Positions 8,650 through 16,678 of a stretch of DNA of 64,000 nucleotides are shown piece by piece. Source of the stretch: Bradyrhizobium sp. SZCCT0148. GTDB lineage: Bacteria; Pseudomonadota; Alphaproteobacteria; Rhizobiales; Xanthobacteraceae. The stretch lies in the NCBI RefSeq assembly GCF_018129985.1, contig NZ_JAFCKT010000005.1:124001-188000 (forward strand), read 5' to 3'. A model generated the notes under the pieces. It was not told the DNA's origin, did no database searches, and was given only the letters and a program-made list of their open reading frames with translations. The position numbers and the translations under genes are program-made. The number at the start of each line of letters is the position of its first letter. The stretch's first letter is position 1.

Positions 8650-11337
8650 GTGCTGCAGAAACTTTCAACCTATCGAAAGAAGCGTGACTTCGGGAAGACC
8701 CCGGAGCCGTCTGGCAAGACGGCAGTGACGCCCTCGAAGCAACGCCGTTTCGTGATCCAGAAGCATGATGCCACCCGGCTGCATTACGATCTCAGGCTTG
8801 AATTCGACGGCGTGTTCAAGTCCTGGGCGGTGACCAAGGGTCCCTCGCTCGATCCGCACGACAAGCGGCTGGCGGTCGAGGTGGAAGACCATCCGCTCGA
8901 CTATGGCGATTTCGAAGGCACGATTCCGGAAGGGCAGTACGGTGGCGGCACGGTGATGCTGTGGGATCGCGGCACCTGGGAGTCGGAAGACCCCGAACGC
9001 GGCTTCAGGAAGGGCGATCTGAAGTTCACCCTGCACGGGGACAAGCTGCACGGCAGCTGGGTCTTGGTCCGCATGCGCAACGACCGCACCGGCGGCAAGC
9101 GCACCAACTGGCTCCTGATCAAGCACCGCGACGAATTTGTCCGCGAAGGTGCCAAGAACGACATTCTCGATGAGGACAAGTCCGTCGCCTCCGGCCGGGC
9201 CATGGAGCAGATCGCCGAGGGCAAGGGGCGCGCGCCAAAGCCGTTCATGCTGGCCAAGGGCGCCAAGACCAAGGCCGATGCGGTCTGGCAATCCAACCGG
9301 CCCGAGGAAACGAAGGGGCAAACGGTCAAGCCGGCGCCGCGCAAGGCATTGAAGGGAAGCAAGATCGTCAAGACCAAGGCTGCGAAGAAGAAGGCCTCGA
9401 CGGCGACGAATGCCAAGAAGGTCTCGGAGATGCCGGACTTCGTGCCGCCGCAGCTCTGTACGCTGGTCGAGCGGCCGCCGGCCGGCGAGGGCTGGTGCCA
9501 CGAGATCAAGTTCGACGGCTATCGTGTGCAGCTTCGGGTCGAGGGTGGCAAGGCGACGCTGAAGACGCGCAAGGGTCTCGACTGGACCGGGAAGTTCGGC
9601 TCGATCGCTGAGGAGGCAGCCGCGCTGCCGGACGTGGTGATCGACGGCGAGATCGTCGCACTCGACCACAATGGCGCTCCGAACTTCTCCTCGCTCCAGG
9701 CTGCGTTGTCCGATGGCAAGACTGACGACCTGATCTTCTTTGCGTTCGACCTTCTGTTTGCCGAGGGGCAGGATTACCGGCGGCTGCCGCTTGCCGAGCG
9801 AAAGGCTCAGCTGCAGAAGCTGCTGGACAAGCGAAAACGGAAATCGAGCCAGATCCGCTATGTCGAGCATTTCGAGAGCGGCGGCGATGCGGTGCTGCAA
9901 TCGGCCTGCAAGCTCGAGTTGGAAGGCGTCGTCTCGAAGAAGTTGGACGCGCCCTATGGTTCCGGCCGGTCGGAGAGCTGGGTGAAATCGAAATGCCGCG
10001 CGGGCCATGAGGTCGTAATCGGTGGCTACAAGACGACCAACGGCAAATTCCGATCGTTGATGGCCGGTGTGCAGCGTGGCGATCATCTCGCCTTCGTCGG
10101 CATGGTTGGCACCGGCTTCGGCGCCGACAAGGTCAAGCGCCTCCTGCCGTCGCTGAAGGCGGTAGCGGCCAAGGAAAGTCCTTTCGGCGGCAAGTACGCG
10201 CCGAAGAAAGCCAAAGAGGTGCACTGGCTGAAGCCGGAGCTCGTCGCTGAAATCGAGTTCGCCGGCTTCACCGCCGACGGCAATATCCGCCAGGCCGCGT
10301 TCAAGGGCTTGCGGCAGGACAAGCCGGCCGAGGAGGTCGAGGCCGAGACACCCGTCGATACCGAACTCGCCAAGCCCAGAGCCGGCAAGCGCGTGGCAAA
10401 GACGGCGAAACGATCGAAGGACTCCGGCACGGCCGAGGTGATGGGCGTCATCATCTCCAAGCCGGATAAGGAGCTGTGGCCGGACGGCGGTGACGGCGGG
10501 GGCGTGACCAAGCTGGATCTCGCGCGCTATTTCGAGGCGGTCGGGAGCTGGATGATCGAACACCTGAAGGGGCGTCCGTGCTCCATCGTGCGAGCGCCCG
10601 ATGGCATCGGCGGCGAGACGTTCTTCCAGCGTCATGCCATGCAGGGCACTTCGAACCTGCTCGAACTCGCCAAAGTCTCCGGCGATCGCAAACCGTATCT
10701 GCAGATCGATCGCGTCGAAGGGCTGGCCGCCGTCGCGCAGATCGGCGGCGTCGAGCTGCATCCCTGGAATTGTGCGCCCGATGCCTACGATACGCCGGGC
10801 CGGCTGGTGTTCGATCTCGATCCGGCGCCGGATGTCGGGTTCGCCGATGTGGTCGAGGCCGCCAAGGACATGCGCCAGCGGCTCGTCGGGCTCGGCATGG
10901 AGAGCTTCTGCAAGACGACGGGCGGCAAGGGCCTGCATGTGGTGGTGCCGCTGCTTCACGGCGCGCGCGACAAGGTGAGCTGGAAGGAAGCCAAGGCCTT
11001 CGCCCAGGGCGTCTGCCAGTGGATGGCCGACGACGATCCGGAGCGCTATCTGCTCAACATGTCGAAGAAGCTGCGCGAGGGTAAGATCTTTCTCGACTAT
11101 CTCCGCAACGACCGGATGTCGACGGCGGTAGCGCCGCTGTCGCCGCGGGCCCGCGCAGGGGCCACTGTCTCAATGCCGGTGACCTGGGCGCAGGTGAAGA
11201 GCGATCTCGATCCGACGCGATATACGCTGCGAACCGTGCCGAGCCTGCTGCCGCGGTCAAAGGCATGGGAGGGCTATGACGATGGGGCCGCCTCGATCAA
11301 GGCGGCGATCAAGAAGCTTGCGGTGAGACAGAAATAA
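8650..11337 (+). CDS. ligD: Multifunctional DNA ligase D (phosphoesterase-ligase-polymerase)
   Basis: LigD processes and seals Ku-bound double-strand breaks. The 895-residue protein has three domains: an N-terminal 3'-phosphoesterase (about residues 35-160, with HDATRLHYDLRLEFDG), an ATP-dependent ligase (about 265-560, nucleotidyl Lys at about 287 in EIKFDGYR), and a C-terminal primase-like polymerase (about 610-890, catalytic DLD pair near 722/724). Ala/Lys-rich linkers separate them. The proposed start is GTG at 8650 (VLQKLSTYRKKRDFGK). The frame stays open to 7726, but that part is antisense to ku and shows no LigD homology. A TTG at about 8619 is another candidate start. Confidence 0.96.
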   Translation: MLQKLSTYRKKRDFGKTPEPSGKTAVTPSKQRRFVIQKHDATRLHYDLRLEFDGVFKSWAVTKGPSLDPHDKRLAVEVEDHPLDYGDFEGTIPEGQYGGGTVMLWDRGTWESEDPERGFRKGDLKFTLHGDKLHGSWVLVRMRNDRTGGKRTNWLLIKHRDEFVREGAKNDILDEDKSVASGRAMEQIAEGKGRAPKPFMLAKGAKTKADAVWQSNRPEETKGQTVKPAPRKALKGSKIVKTKAAKKKASTATNAKKVSEMPDFVPPQLCTLVERPPAGEGWCHEIKFDGYRVQLRVEGGKATLKTRKGLDWTGKFGSIAEEAAALPDVVIDGEIVALDHNGAPNFSSLQAALSDGKTDDLIFFAFDLLFAEGQDYRRLPLAERKAQLQKLLDKRKRKSSQIRYVEHFESGGDAVLQSACKLELEGVVSKKLDAPYGSGRSESWVKSKCRAGHEVVIGGYKTTNGKFRSLMAGVQRGDHLAFVGMVGTGFGADKVKRLLPSLKAVAAKESPFGGKYAPKKAKEVHWLKPELVAEIEFAGFTADGNIRQAAFKGLRQDKPAEEVEAETPVDTELAKPRAGKRVAKTAKRSKDSGTAEVMGVIISKPDKELWPDGGDGGGVTKLDLARYFEAVGSWMIEHLKGRPCSIVRAPDGIGGETFFQRHAMQGTSNLLELAKVSGDRKPYLQIDRVEGLAAVAQIGGVELHPWNCAPDAYDTPGRLVFDLDPAPDVGFADVVEAAKDMRQRLVGLGMESFCKTTGGKGLHVVVPLLHGARDKVSWKEAKAFAQGVCQWMADDDPERYLLNMSKKLREGKIFLDYLRNDRMSTAVAPLSPRARAGATVSMPVTWAQVKSDLDPTRYTLRTVPSLLPRSKAWEGYDDGAASIKAAIKKLAVRQK

Positions 11338-11414
11338 GTTGGACTCCCGATACGGCGTCCGTGGATGTGTCGGCCAGAGCGAAGCGTGCCCACGATCGTT
11401 CCATAACGACGAAG

Positions 11415-11448
11415 AGGTGGGCGCGGCGCAAAGCGCGCTGGCCCACCT
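11415..11448. terminator. Hairpin after ligD, repeat-family palindrome
   Basis: AGGTGGGC (11415-11422) and GCCCACCT (11441-11448) form a perfect 8-bp stem with a GC-rich loop that can pair internally. It lies between the ligD stop and the convergent DUF3309 gene. The surrounding sequence from about 11380, containing GCGTGCCCAC, resembles a dispersed repeat. The rest of 11338-11471 shows no gene. Confidence 0.5.
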
Positions 11449-11471
11449 ACAAGTCGAAGCGGTCGTGCTTG

Positions 11472-11636
11472 CTAGATTCGTCCCATCAGCAGCAGGATCA
11501 GCAGGATGATGATGACGAGCCCGAGGCCGCCGCCGCCGTAATAGCCGGTGCCATAGAATGGTCCGCCGCCGATGCCGCTGAAACCGCCAAGCAAGGCGAT
11601 GACGAGAATGATCAGGATGATCGTACCGATAGACAT
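11472..11636 (-). CDS. DUF3309 family small glycine-rich membrane protein
   Basis: A 54-residue protein with two hydrophobic helices (about residues 4-18 and 38-52) separated by a Gly/Tyr-rich loop (GGGPFYGTGYYGGGG) and ending LLMGRI. This is the usual form of DUF3309 proteins, whose function is unknown. The start at 11636 is strongly supported by GGAGGAG 7-8 bases upstream. The longer frame to 11849 would read through the promoter region. A GGAAC-N16-AGTT element upstream suggests induction by general stress, which fits a small envelope protein but does not prove a role. Confidence 0.85.
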   Translation of the reverse strand: MSIGTIILIILVIALLGGFSGIGGGPFYGTGYYGGGGLGLVIIILLILLLMGRI

Positions 11637-11698
11637 GCGAAACTCCTCCAGCCCTTCCTCAAAAGGGTCGTTGCAAACCTGTCCCGTTGTACGAGGGC

Positions 11699-11723
11699 AA
11701 CTTGCCGCAGGTTTTAAAGTTCC
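11699..11723 (-). promoter_or_regulatory. Predicted general-stress promoter for the DUF3309 gene
   Basis: On the minus strand GGAAC (11723-11719), a 16-base spacer and AGTT (11702-11699) match the GGAAC-N18-TT pattern of RpoE2/EcfG promoters. The predicted transcript start is about 55 bases before the gene start at 11636. Prediction by eye. Confidence 0.5.
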
Positions 11724-11818
11724 ATCTTTGAAACACGGCCGGCGGATCAACTTGCATGGAACCATTCGACGCGCCGCCGGCATGACTATGTAAGTATCCG
11801 TCACTGTAGGGCAGGACC

Positions 11819-12136
11819 ATGTCAGCACCGCTTGTTGTTTCAATTCCACATCGTCTCGGCCGCGAGGAGGCGGTCCGCCGGCTCAAGACCGGGCTCGGTC
11901 GCGCCGCAGCCAGCCTTCCCGTGATGCAGGTCGAGGAAGAGCGCTGGACCGGCGACAGCATGAATTTCCGCATCCGCGCGCTCGGGCAGATCGCGAGCGG
12001 TCAAGTTGACGTCGGGGAAGATCAAGTCCGGGTCGAGGTGGTGCTGCCTTGGCTGTTGCAGCGCTTCGCCGAGATGGCGCAGGCTGCGATCCGGAAGCGC
12101 GGACAGTTGCTGCTGACCAAGGACGGGGGAAAGTAG
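11819..12136 (+). CDS. Polyhydroxyalkanoic acid system family protein
   Basis: A 105-residue soluble protein beginning with SIPHRLGREEAVRRL and containing the central ERWTGDSMNFRIRALGQ and the C-terminal VVLPWLLQRFAEM segments. These match the PHA_gran_rgn family found near polyhydroxyalkanoate genes. The biochemical role is not established and no other PHA gene is in the window. No signal peptide or membrane helix is visible. It starts 182 bases from the divergent DUF3309 gene and its stop is two bases from the convergent treY stop, leaving no room for a separate terminator. Confidence 0.85.
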   Translation: MSAPLVVSIPHRLGREEAVRRLKTGLGRAAASLPVMQVEEERWTGDSMNFRIRALGQIASGQVDVGEDQVRVEVVLPWLLQRFAEMAQAAIRKRGQLLLTKDGGK

Positions 12137-12138
12137 CT

Positions 12139-14925
12139 TCAGCCGCGCGCGCGCGGCCGCGAGGGCCTGATGGCGGTTGCGGTGCGAGCCTCGATGACGG
12201 CAGCGGGAAAATCACGGAAGGCCTGCCTCACCGGCAGTTCATGGCTTTCATGGCCGGTGACGGCATAACCTGTGATATCAAGGGTCGCGTCAAAGCCATC
12301 CAGCGCGGGCCATTCTCGCCCGGCTTGGGTGAACGGCGCAAACTGGCGCCCGACCACGACGATCGCCGCAGCGCGGCCATGGCGGCGGGCGAATGCGATG
12401 ACATGGTCGGCATGTACGCCGCGCACCTCCAGCGGCTGATAGTCGCCTTCCGCGAAGACGTCGGGGAGCTCGTTGCGCATCTTGAGCAGACGTCGTGTCC
12501 AGGCCAGCTTGACCAGGCCGTCGGACCAGCTCTTGGTTAGGCCGCGCCAATCGGGATCGTCCAATGTGACCAGCGCCGCATGCCGCGCAGCAAAGTCGAC
12601 CGGGCGACGGTTGTCGGGGTCGACAAGAGACAAATCCCAGAACTCGGTGCCCTGATAGAAATCCGGCACGCCGGGCAGCGTAGCCTTGAGGGTGAGCTGG
12701 CTCAAACCGTTCAGCGCGCCCAGCAGCGCAACGCGCCGGGCCAGCGTTTGCAGTGACTCCAGGAATTCGCCGGATAGTGCGGGATCGAGGATCTTCTCGA
12801 TGAAGCTGTTGATGCCGTTCTCATAGGCTTTATGCGGGTTGAGCCAGCTGGTCTCTTCCTTGCCCTCGCGCGCGGCCTTCAGCGCATAGGCCCGGATGCG
12901 ATCGACGAAGCCGGCATCGACCGGCCCCTGCAGCGGCCAGGCGCCGAGCAGGGTCTGGTAGAGCATGTATTCGAACGTCGCCGACGGCGCGCGGTAGTTG
13001 CCGTCGAGCACAAGGTGCGGCGCGTTTAGCACCTTCCAGCGGGAAACCGCGCTGGTCCAATCGCCGGGAATCTCGCTGAGTGCGGCGATACGGGCGCGGG
13101 CGTCCTCGCCGCGCTTGGTGTCATGCGTGGCGGTCGCCGTCATTCCCATCGGCCATTCCCTGGCGCGGGCCTGCATGGTCTCGTGGAACGCGGAGATCGT
13201 GAGACCGGAGCTGGCGGGATCACCGCCGACCTCGTTGAGCGCGAGCAGCCGGTGGAATTGATAGAACGCGGTGTCCTCCAGCGACTTCGCCATCATCGGC
13301 CCGGTGAATTGCTGCACCTTCAGCGCGAAGCGGCGCACGCGCGGGGCGCTATGCGGGGGGCGGCCGGGCTTGAGCAGGTCCATGGTCAGGGCATCGCGCA
13401 GGAAGTCGAAGATGCCTTCATCCGCGGCGAACCATTCCGCTCGTGCCCGTGCAATGGTGTCGTCGATCAGCTTGCGATCGGCTTCCGTAGGGGCGCTGTT
13501 GGTCAGGTAGGTGCGATACACCGGGAAGTGCAGCACATAGAGCTCGAGCGCCTGCCGCAGACTGTCCGCGGAGAAATCGCGGGTCGAGTAATGCCCGTTG
13601 GCAATTCGCGCGAGCAGGCGAGTCAGCACGGTGAATTCGCTGGTGAGCAGGGTTTCCAGCACGCGCCGCTTGGCGTCCTTCACGTAAGGCGCAAGCTGCG
13701 GCGGTCGGTTGCTGATCTGCCGCCAGGTCTCGTCCAGCGGCTCCAGCCCCTTTGGATCGACGAGCAGTTGCGTGATGACGTTCATCCACTCGTAGCCGGT
13801 GGTGCCCTGAACGCCGGCGAAGTGCGGCAGGCGTTCGTGCTCGCACAGGATCTTCTCGATCACGGTGTAGAACGGCTTTGTGTTGCCTTGCGCATCGCGC
13901 ACCAGCCGGCGCAGCCGCTGGCAATATTGCGCGGGGTCGCGCAGGCCGTCGACGTGATCGAGCCGGATGCCCTGCAGCCTGTCGCTGGCGACGAGTTGTT
14001 TCACCAGCCGGTGCGTGGCGGCGAAGGTGCTCGCGTCCTCGACGCGCAGGCCGGCGAGCCCGTTGACGTCGAAGAAGCGGCGGTAGTTGATATCGCTGGA
14101 GGCGAGCCGCCAGTGGCCGAGCTTGTAATGTTGACGCTCGAGCAGATGATGCAGCGCCAGCGTCTGCGCAGGACGATCCGGGGCAGCGCGATAGGCGCCA
14201 AGGCCGCGGGCGATGATTTCGGCGGCACCGGGGATTTCCCTGAGTTCGGTCTTGAACGCAGGGGCTTCCTTGCGGGTGGGACGACGCAATCCGGTATAGC
14301 GCCCTACGAGTGAGAGCAGGCGTTTGCCCGCGTCCGTCTCGGAGGCGTCCGCTTCCTTCACGATCATGCGCAGCATCTCGCCATAGCGCTCCGGCGCGAT
14401 CGGCAGGCGATGCTCGAAATACCAGGCTGAAAAGCTTCCCTCATCGGGATCGTAGCGGATCTCGATGTCGCCGCGCTCCAGCGCCTCGCCATAGAATGCA
14501 CCCAGGATCGGCAGCAGCACGCCGCCGCGGGCGCGGTAGGGCAGCAGGTCCCAGTCGATGTCGAAGGAGACCGCGTGGGGCGAAGCCTGGCCCCATTCCA
14601 GCACGTCGAGCCACCAGGGATTGTCGGCAAAATGCACCCCGACATGATTGGGCACGAAGTCGATGATGAGGCCGATGTCGTGCTTGGCCAGCGCTTCGCT
14701 CAGCCGGGCGAAGCCGGCTTCGCCGCCGAGTTCCGGATTGAACTGGCCGTGATCGACGGTGTCGTAGCCGTGGGTGGAGCCCTTGCGCGCTTTCATCACC
14801 GGCGAGGCGTAGAGATGTGTGATCCCGAGCGTCTTCAGGTAAGGAACGACCGCGGCAGCCTTGTCGAAGTCGAACTCCGCGGTGAGTTGAAGCCGGTATG
14901 TCGCGAGCGGAATGGCGGAGGGCAT
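12139..14925 (-). CDS. treY: Maltooligosyl trehalose synthase
   Basis: TreY converts the reducing-end alpha-1,4 bond of maltooligosaccharides to alpha,alpha-1,1, giving maltooligosyl trehalose in the cytoplasm. The 928-residue protein is a GH13 enzyme: N-terminal PLATYRLQL and YLKTLGITHLYASPV, nucleophile region IRLDHVDGL (Asp about 323), acid/base VIEKILCE (Glu about 357) and the third Asp in TATHDTKRGED. Length fits the family. The start at 14925 has GGAG six bases upstream; a longer frame to 15012 overlaps treZ. It begins one base after the treZ stop and is the last gene of the operon. Confidence 0.97.
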   Translation of the reverse strand: MPSAIPLATYRLQLTAEFDFDKAAAVVPYLKTLGITHLYASPVMKARKGSTHGYDTVDHGQFNPELGGEAGFARLSEALAKHDIGLIIDFVPNHVGVHFADNPWWLDVLEWGQASPHAVSFDIDWDLLPYRARGGVLLPILGAFYGEALERGDIEIRYDPDEGSFSAWYFEHRLPIAPERYGEMLRMIVKEADASETDAGKRLLSLVGRYTGLRRPTRKEAPAFKTELREIPGAAEIIARGLGAYRAAPDRPAQTLALHHLLERQHYKLGHWRLASSDINYRRFFDVNGLAGLRVEDASTFAATHRLVKQLVASDRLQGIRLDHVDGLRDPAQYCQRLRRLVRDAQGNTKPFYTVIEKILCEHERLPHFAGVQGTTGYEWMNVITQLLVDPKGLEPLDETWRQISNRPPQLAPYVKDAKRRVLETLLTSEFTVLTRLLARIANGHYSTRDFSADSLRQALELYVLHFPVYRTYLTNSAPTEADRKLIDDTIARARAEWFAADEGIFDFLRDALTMDLLKPGRPPHSAPRVRRFALKVQQFTGPMMAKSLEDTAFYQFHRLLALNEVGGDPASSGLTISAFHETMQARAREWPMGMTATATHDTKRGEDARARIAALSEIPGDWTSAVSRWKVLNAPHLVLDGNYRAPSATFEYMLYQTLLGAWPLQGPVDAGFVDRIRAYALKAAREGKEETSWLNPHKAYENGINSFIEKILDPALSGEFLESLQTLARRVALLGALNGLSQLTLKATLPGVPDFYQGTEFWDLSLVDPDNRRPVDFAARHAALVTLDDPDWRGLTKSWSDGLVKLAWTRRLLKMRNELPDVFAEGDYQPLEVRGVHADHVIAFARRHGRAAAIVVVGRQFAPFTQAGREWPALDGFDATLDITGYAVTGHESHELPVRQAFRDFPAAVIEARTATAIRPSRPRARG

Positions 14926-14926
14926 G

Positions 14927-16678
14927 CTATTCTCCGAGACGCCAGATGACCGACCAGGGCGGCAGCCGGCCGCCGGTCTCTCCGCCCCAGATCGGCGCGG
15001 CTGTGTTGGCACTTGATGCGATCTCGTGATCCGAGAGATTGGCGGTCAGTCGCAGCTCGGTACCATCGCCCATGCGCCAGTGCGCGGTGAGCAGGCCGTT
15101 GTCGGCCGCCTCGGCGTCGCCGAAGCTTGCGCCCTTCAGCCGGGGCACGATTTCCTTGCGGCGAAGCGCGAGCAACTCCCGCACCAGTGCGAGCCGCGCG
15201 GTCTGCTGCTGCGTGCGGCCGGTCCAGTCGAGCACCGCCGATCGCGGCGTGGCCGGATCGAGAGGATCCGGCACCTCGTCGCCGTATCTCTCGTAGGCCC
15301 AGCCATACTCCTGCCGGCGCCCCTTGCGCACGGCATCGACAAGGCCGCCCTGGAAATCGCAGAAGAACGGGAACGGCACAGTCGAGCCCCATTCCTCGCC
15401 CTGGAACAGCATCGGCACCATCGGTGCGAGCAGGGTCACGGCGAGCGCCGCTTCGATCTGCTGCGGCGATGCCAGGCTTTCGAGCCGATCGCCGAGTGGG
15501 CGGTTGCCGATCTGGTCGTGGTTTTGCAAAAAAATGACGAAGGTCGCCGGCGGCAGCTCGCCGCTCGGTTCGCCGCGTGGTTTCTTGCCCCAGAACTCCG
15601 AAATCTCGCCCTGGTAGACGAAGCCGGAGGCCAGCGCGCGGGCGAGATCGAGCCGCGGCGTTTGATAATCGGCGTAGTAACCTGCGAGTTCGCCGGTCAG
15701 CATCACGTGCCAGGCGTGATGATAATCGTCGTTCCACTGCGCCCGATATTTCCCGTTCGGGGGCTCCTGCGCCGCGTCGAGCAGGCTGGCGCGATTGTCG
15801 CCGTTTTCCAGCACGAGATGGATGTGTCGGCCTGTCGCCTTCGAAAGCTCTCCAACGGCAGCGCTGAGATCGTGCAGCATCGATACCTCGCCGGGGATCG
15901 CCACGATATGGTTGGCGGCATCGAGCCGGAGGCCATCGAAGCGATAGTCGGTGAGCCAGGACAGTGCGTTCTCCACCGCGAAGGCGCGCACCTGCGGCAC
16001 GCGGAAATCGATCGCGCTGCCCCAGGGCGTGTGCGCATCCGTGAAGAAGGCCGGCGCGTAGCGGCCGAGATAATTTCCCTCGGGGCCGAAATGATTGTAG
16101 ACGACGTCGAGGAAGACCATCAGCCCGCGCAGATGCGCCTCATCGATCAGCGTCTTCAGGTCTTCGGGCCGGCCATAAGCGCTGTCGGGCGCATACCACA
16201 GCACACCGTCATAGCCCCAGCCGCGGCGGCCGGCGAAATCGGCCAGGGGCATCAATTCCAGCGCGGTAATGCCGGTTGCGACGAGATGATCGAGCTTGTC
16301 GATCATGGCGCGGTAGGTACCTTCCGGCGTGAACGTGCCGACATGCGCCTCGATCAGGACAGTCTCTTCCCAGGGACGGCCGCGCCAATCGCGCGCACGC
16401 CATGCAAAGGCGTCGTGATCGATGACTTCGCTCGGACCGAACACATCCTCAGGCTGGAAAGCCGAAGCGGGATCCGGCACGTCGATCTCATCGTCGATCC
16501 TGAACTTGTAGGCGCTTCCGGCGGTCAGTCCGGAAATCTCCGCCACGTACCAGCCATCCTGCCGGCGCTGCATCGCGTGTCTGCGTTCGAGCAGAAGGTC
16601 GACGCGGCGCGCGGCAGGCGCCCAGAGGCGGAATGACACGCCGTCCTTCGTCGGCTTCGCCCCGAAGGACGGTCTCAT
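14927..16678 (-). CDS. treZ: Malto-oligosyltrehalose trehalohydrolase
   Basis: TreZ releases free trehalose from the maltooligosyl trehalose made by TreY. The 583-residue protein opens MRPSFGAKPTKDGVSFRLWA, an N-terminal beta-sandwich typical of branching-type GH13 enzymes. The catalytic barrel has FDGLRLDAANHI (Asp about 253), HLVLENGDN (Glu about 291) and FLQNHDQIGNRPLGDR. The start overlaps the glgX stop by four bases (ATGA), which fixes it against a longer upstream frame. treY follows after a one-base gap, so the two consecutive pathway steps are translationally coupled. Confidence 0.97.
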   Translation of the reverse strand: MRPSFGAKPTKDGVSFRLWAPAARRVDLLLERRHAMQRRQDGWYVAEISGLTAGSAYKFRIDDEIDVPDPASAFQPEDVFGPSEVIDHDAFAWRARDWRGRPWEETVLIEAHVGTFTPEGTYRAMIDKLDHLVATGITALELMPLADFAGRRGWGYDGVLWYAPDSAYGRPEDLKTLIDEAHLRGLMVFLDVVYNHFGPEGNYLGRYAPAFFTDAHTPWGSAIDFRVPQVRAFAVENALSWLTDYRFDGLRLDAANHIVAIPGEVSMLHDLSAAVGELSKATGRHIHLVLENGDNRASLLDAAQEPPNGKYRAQWNDDYHHAWHVMLTGELAGYYADYQTPRLDLARALASGFVYQGEISEFWGKKPRGEPSGELPPATFVIFLQNHDQIGNRPLGDRLESLASPQQIEAALAVTLLAPMVPMLFQGEEWGSTVPFPFFCDFQGGLVDAVRKGRRQEYGWAYERYGDEVPDPLDPATPRSAVLDWTGRTQQQTARLALVRELLALRRKEIVPRLKGASFGDAEAADNGLLTAHWRMGDGTELRLTANLSDHEIASSANTAAPIWGGETGGRLPPWSVIWRLGE

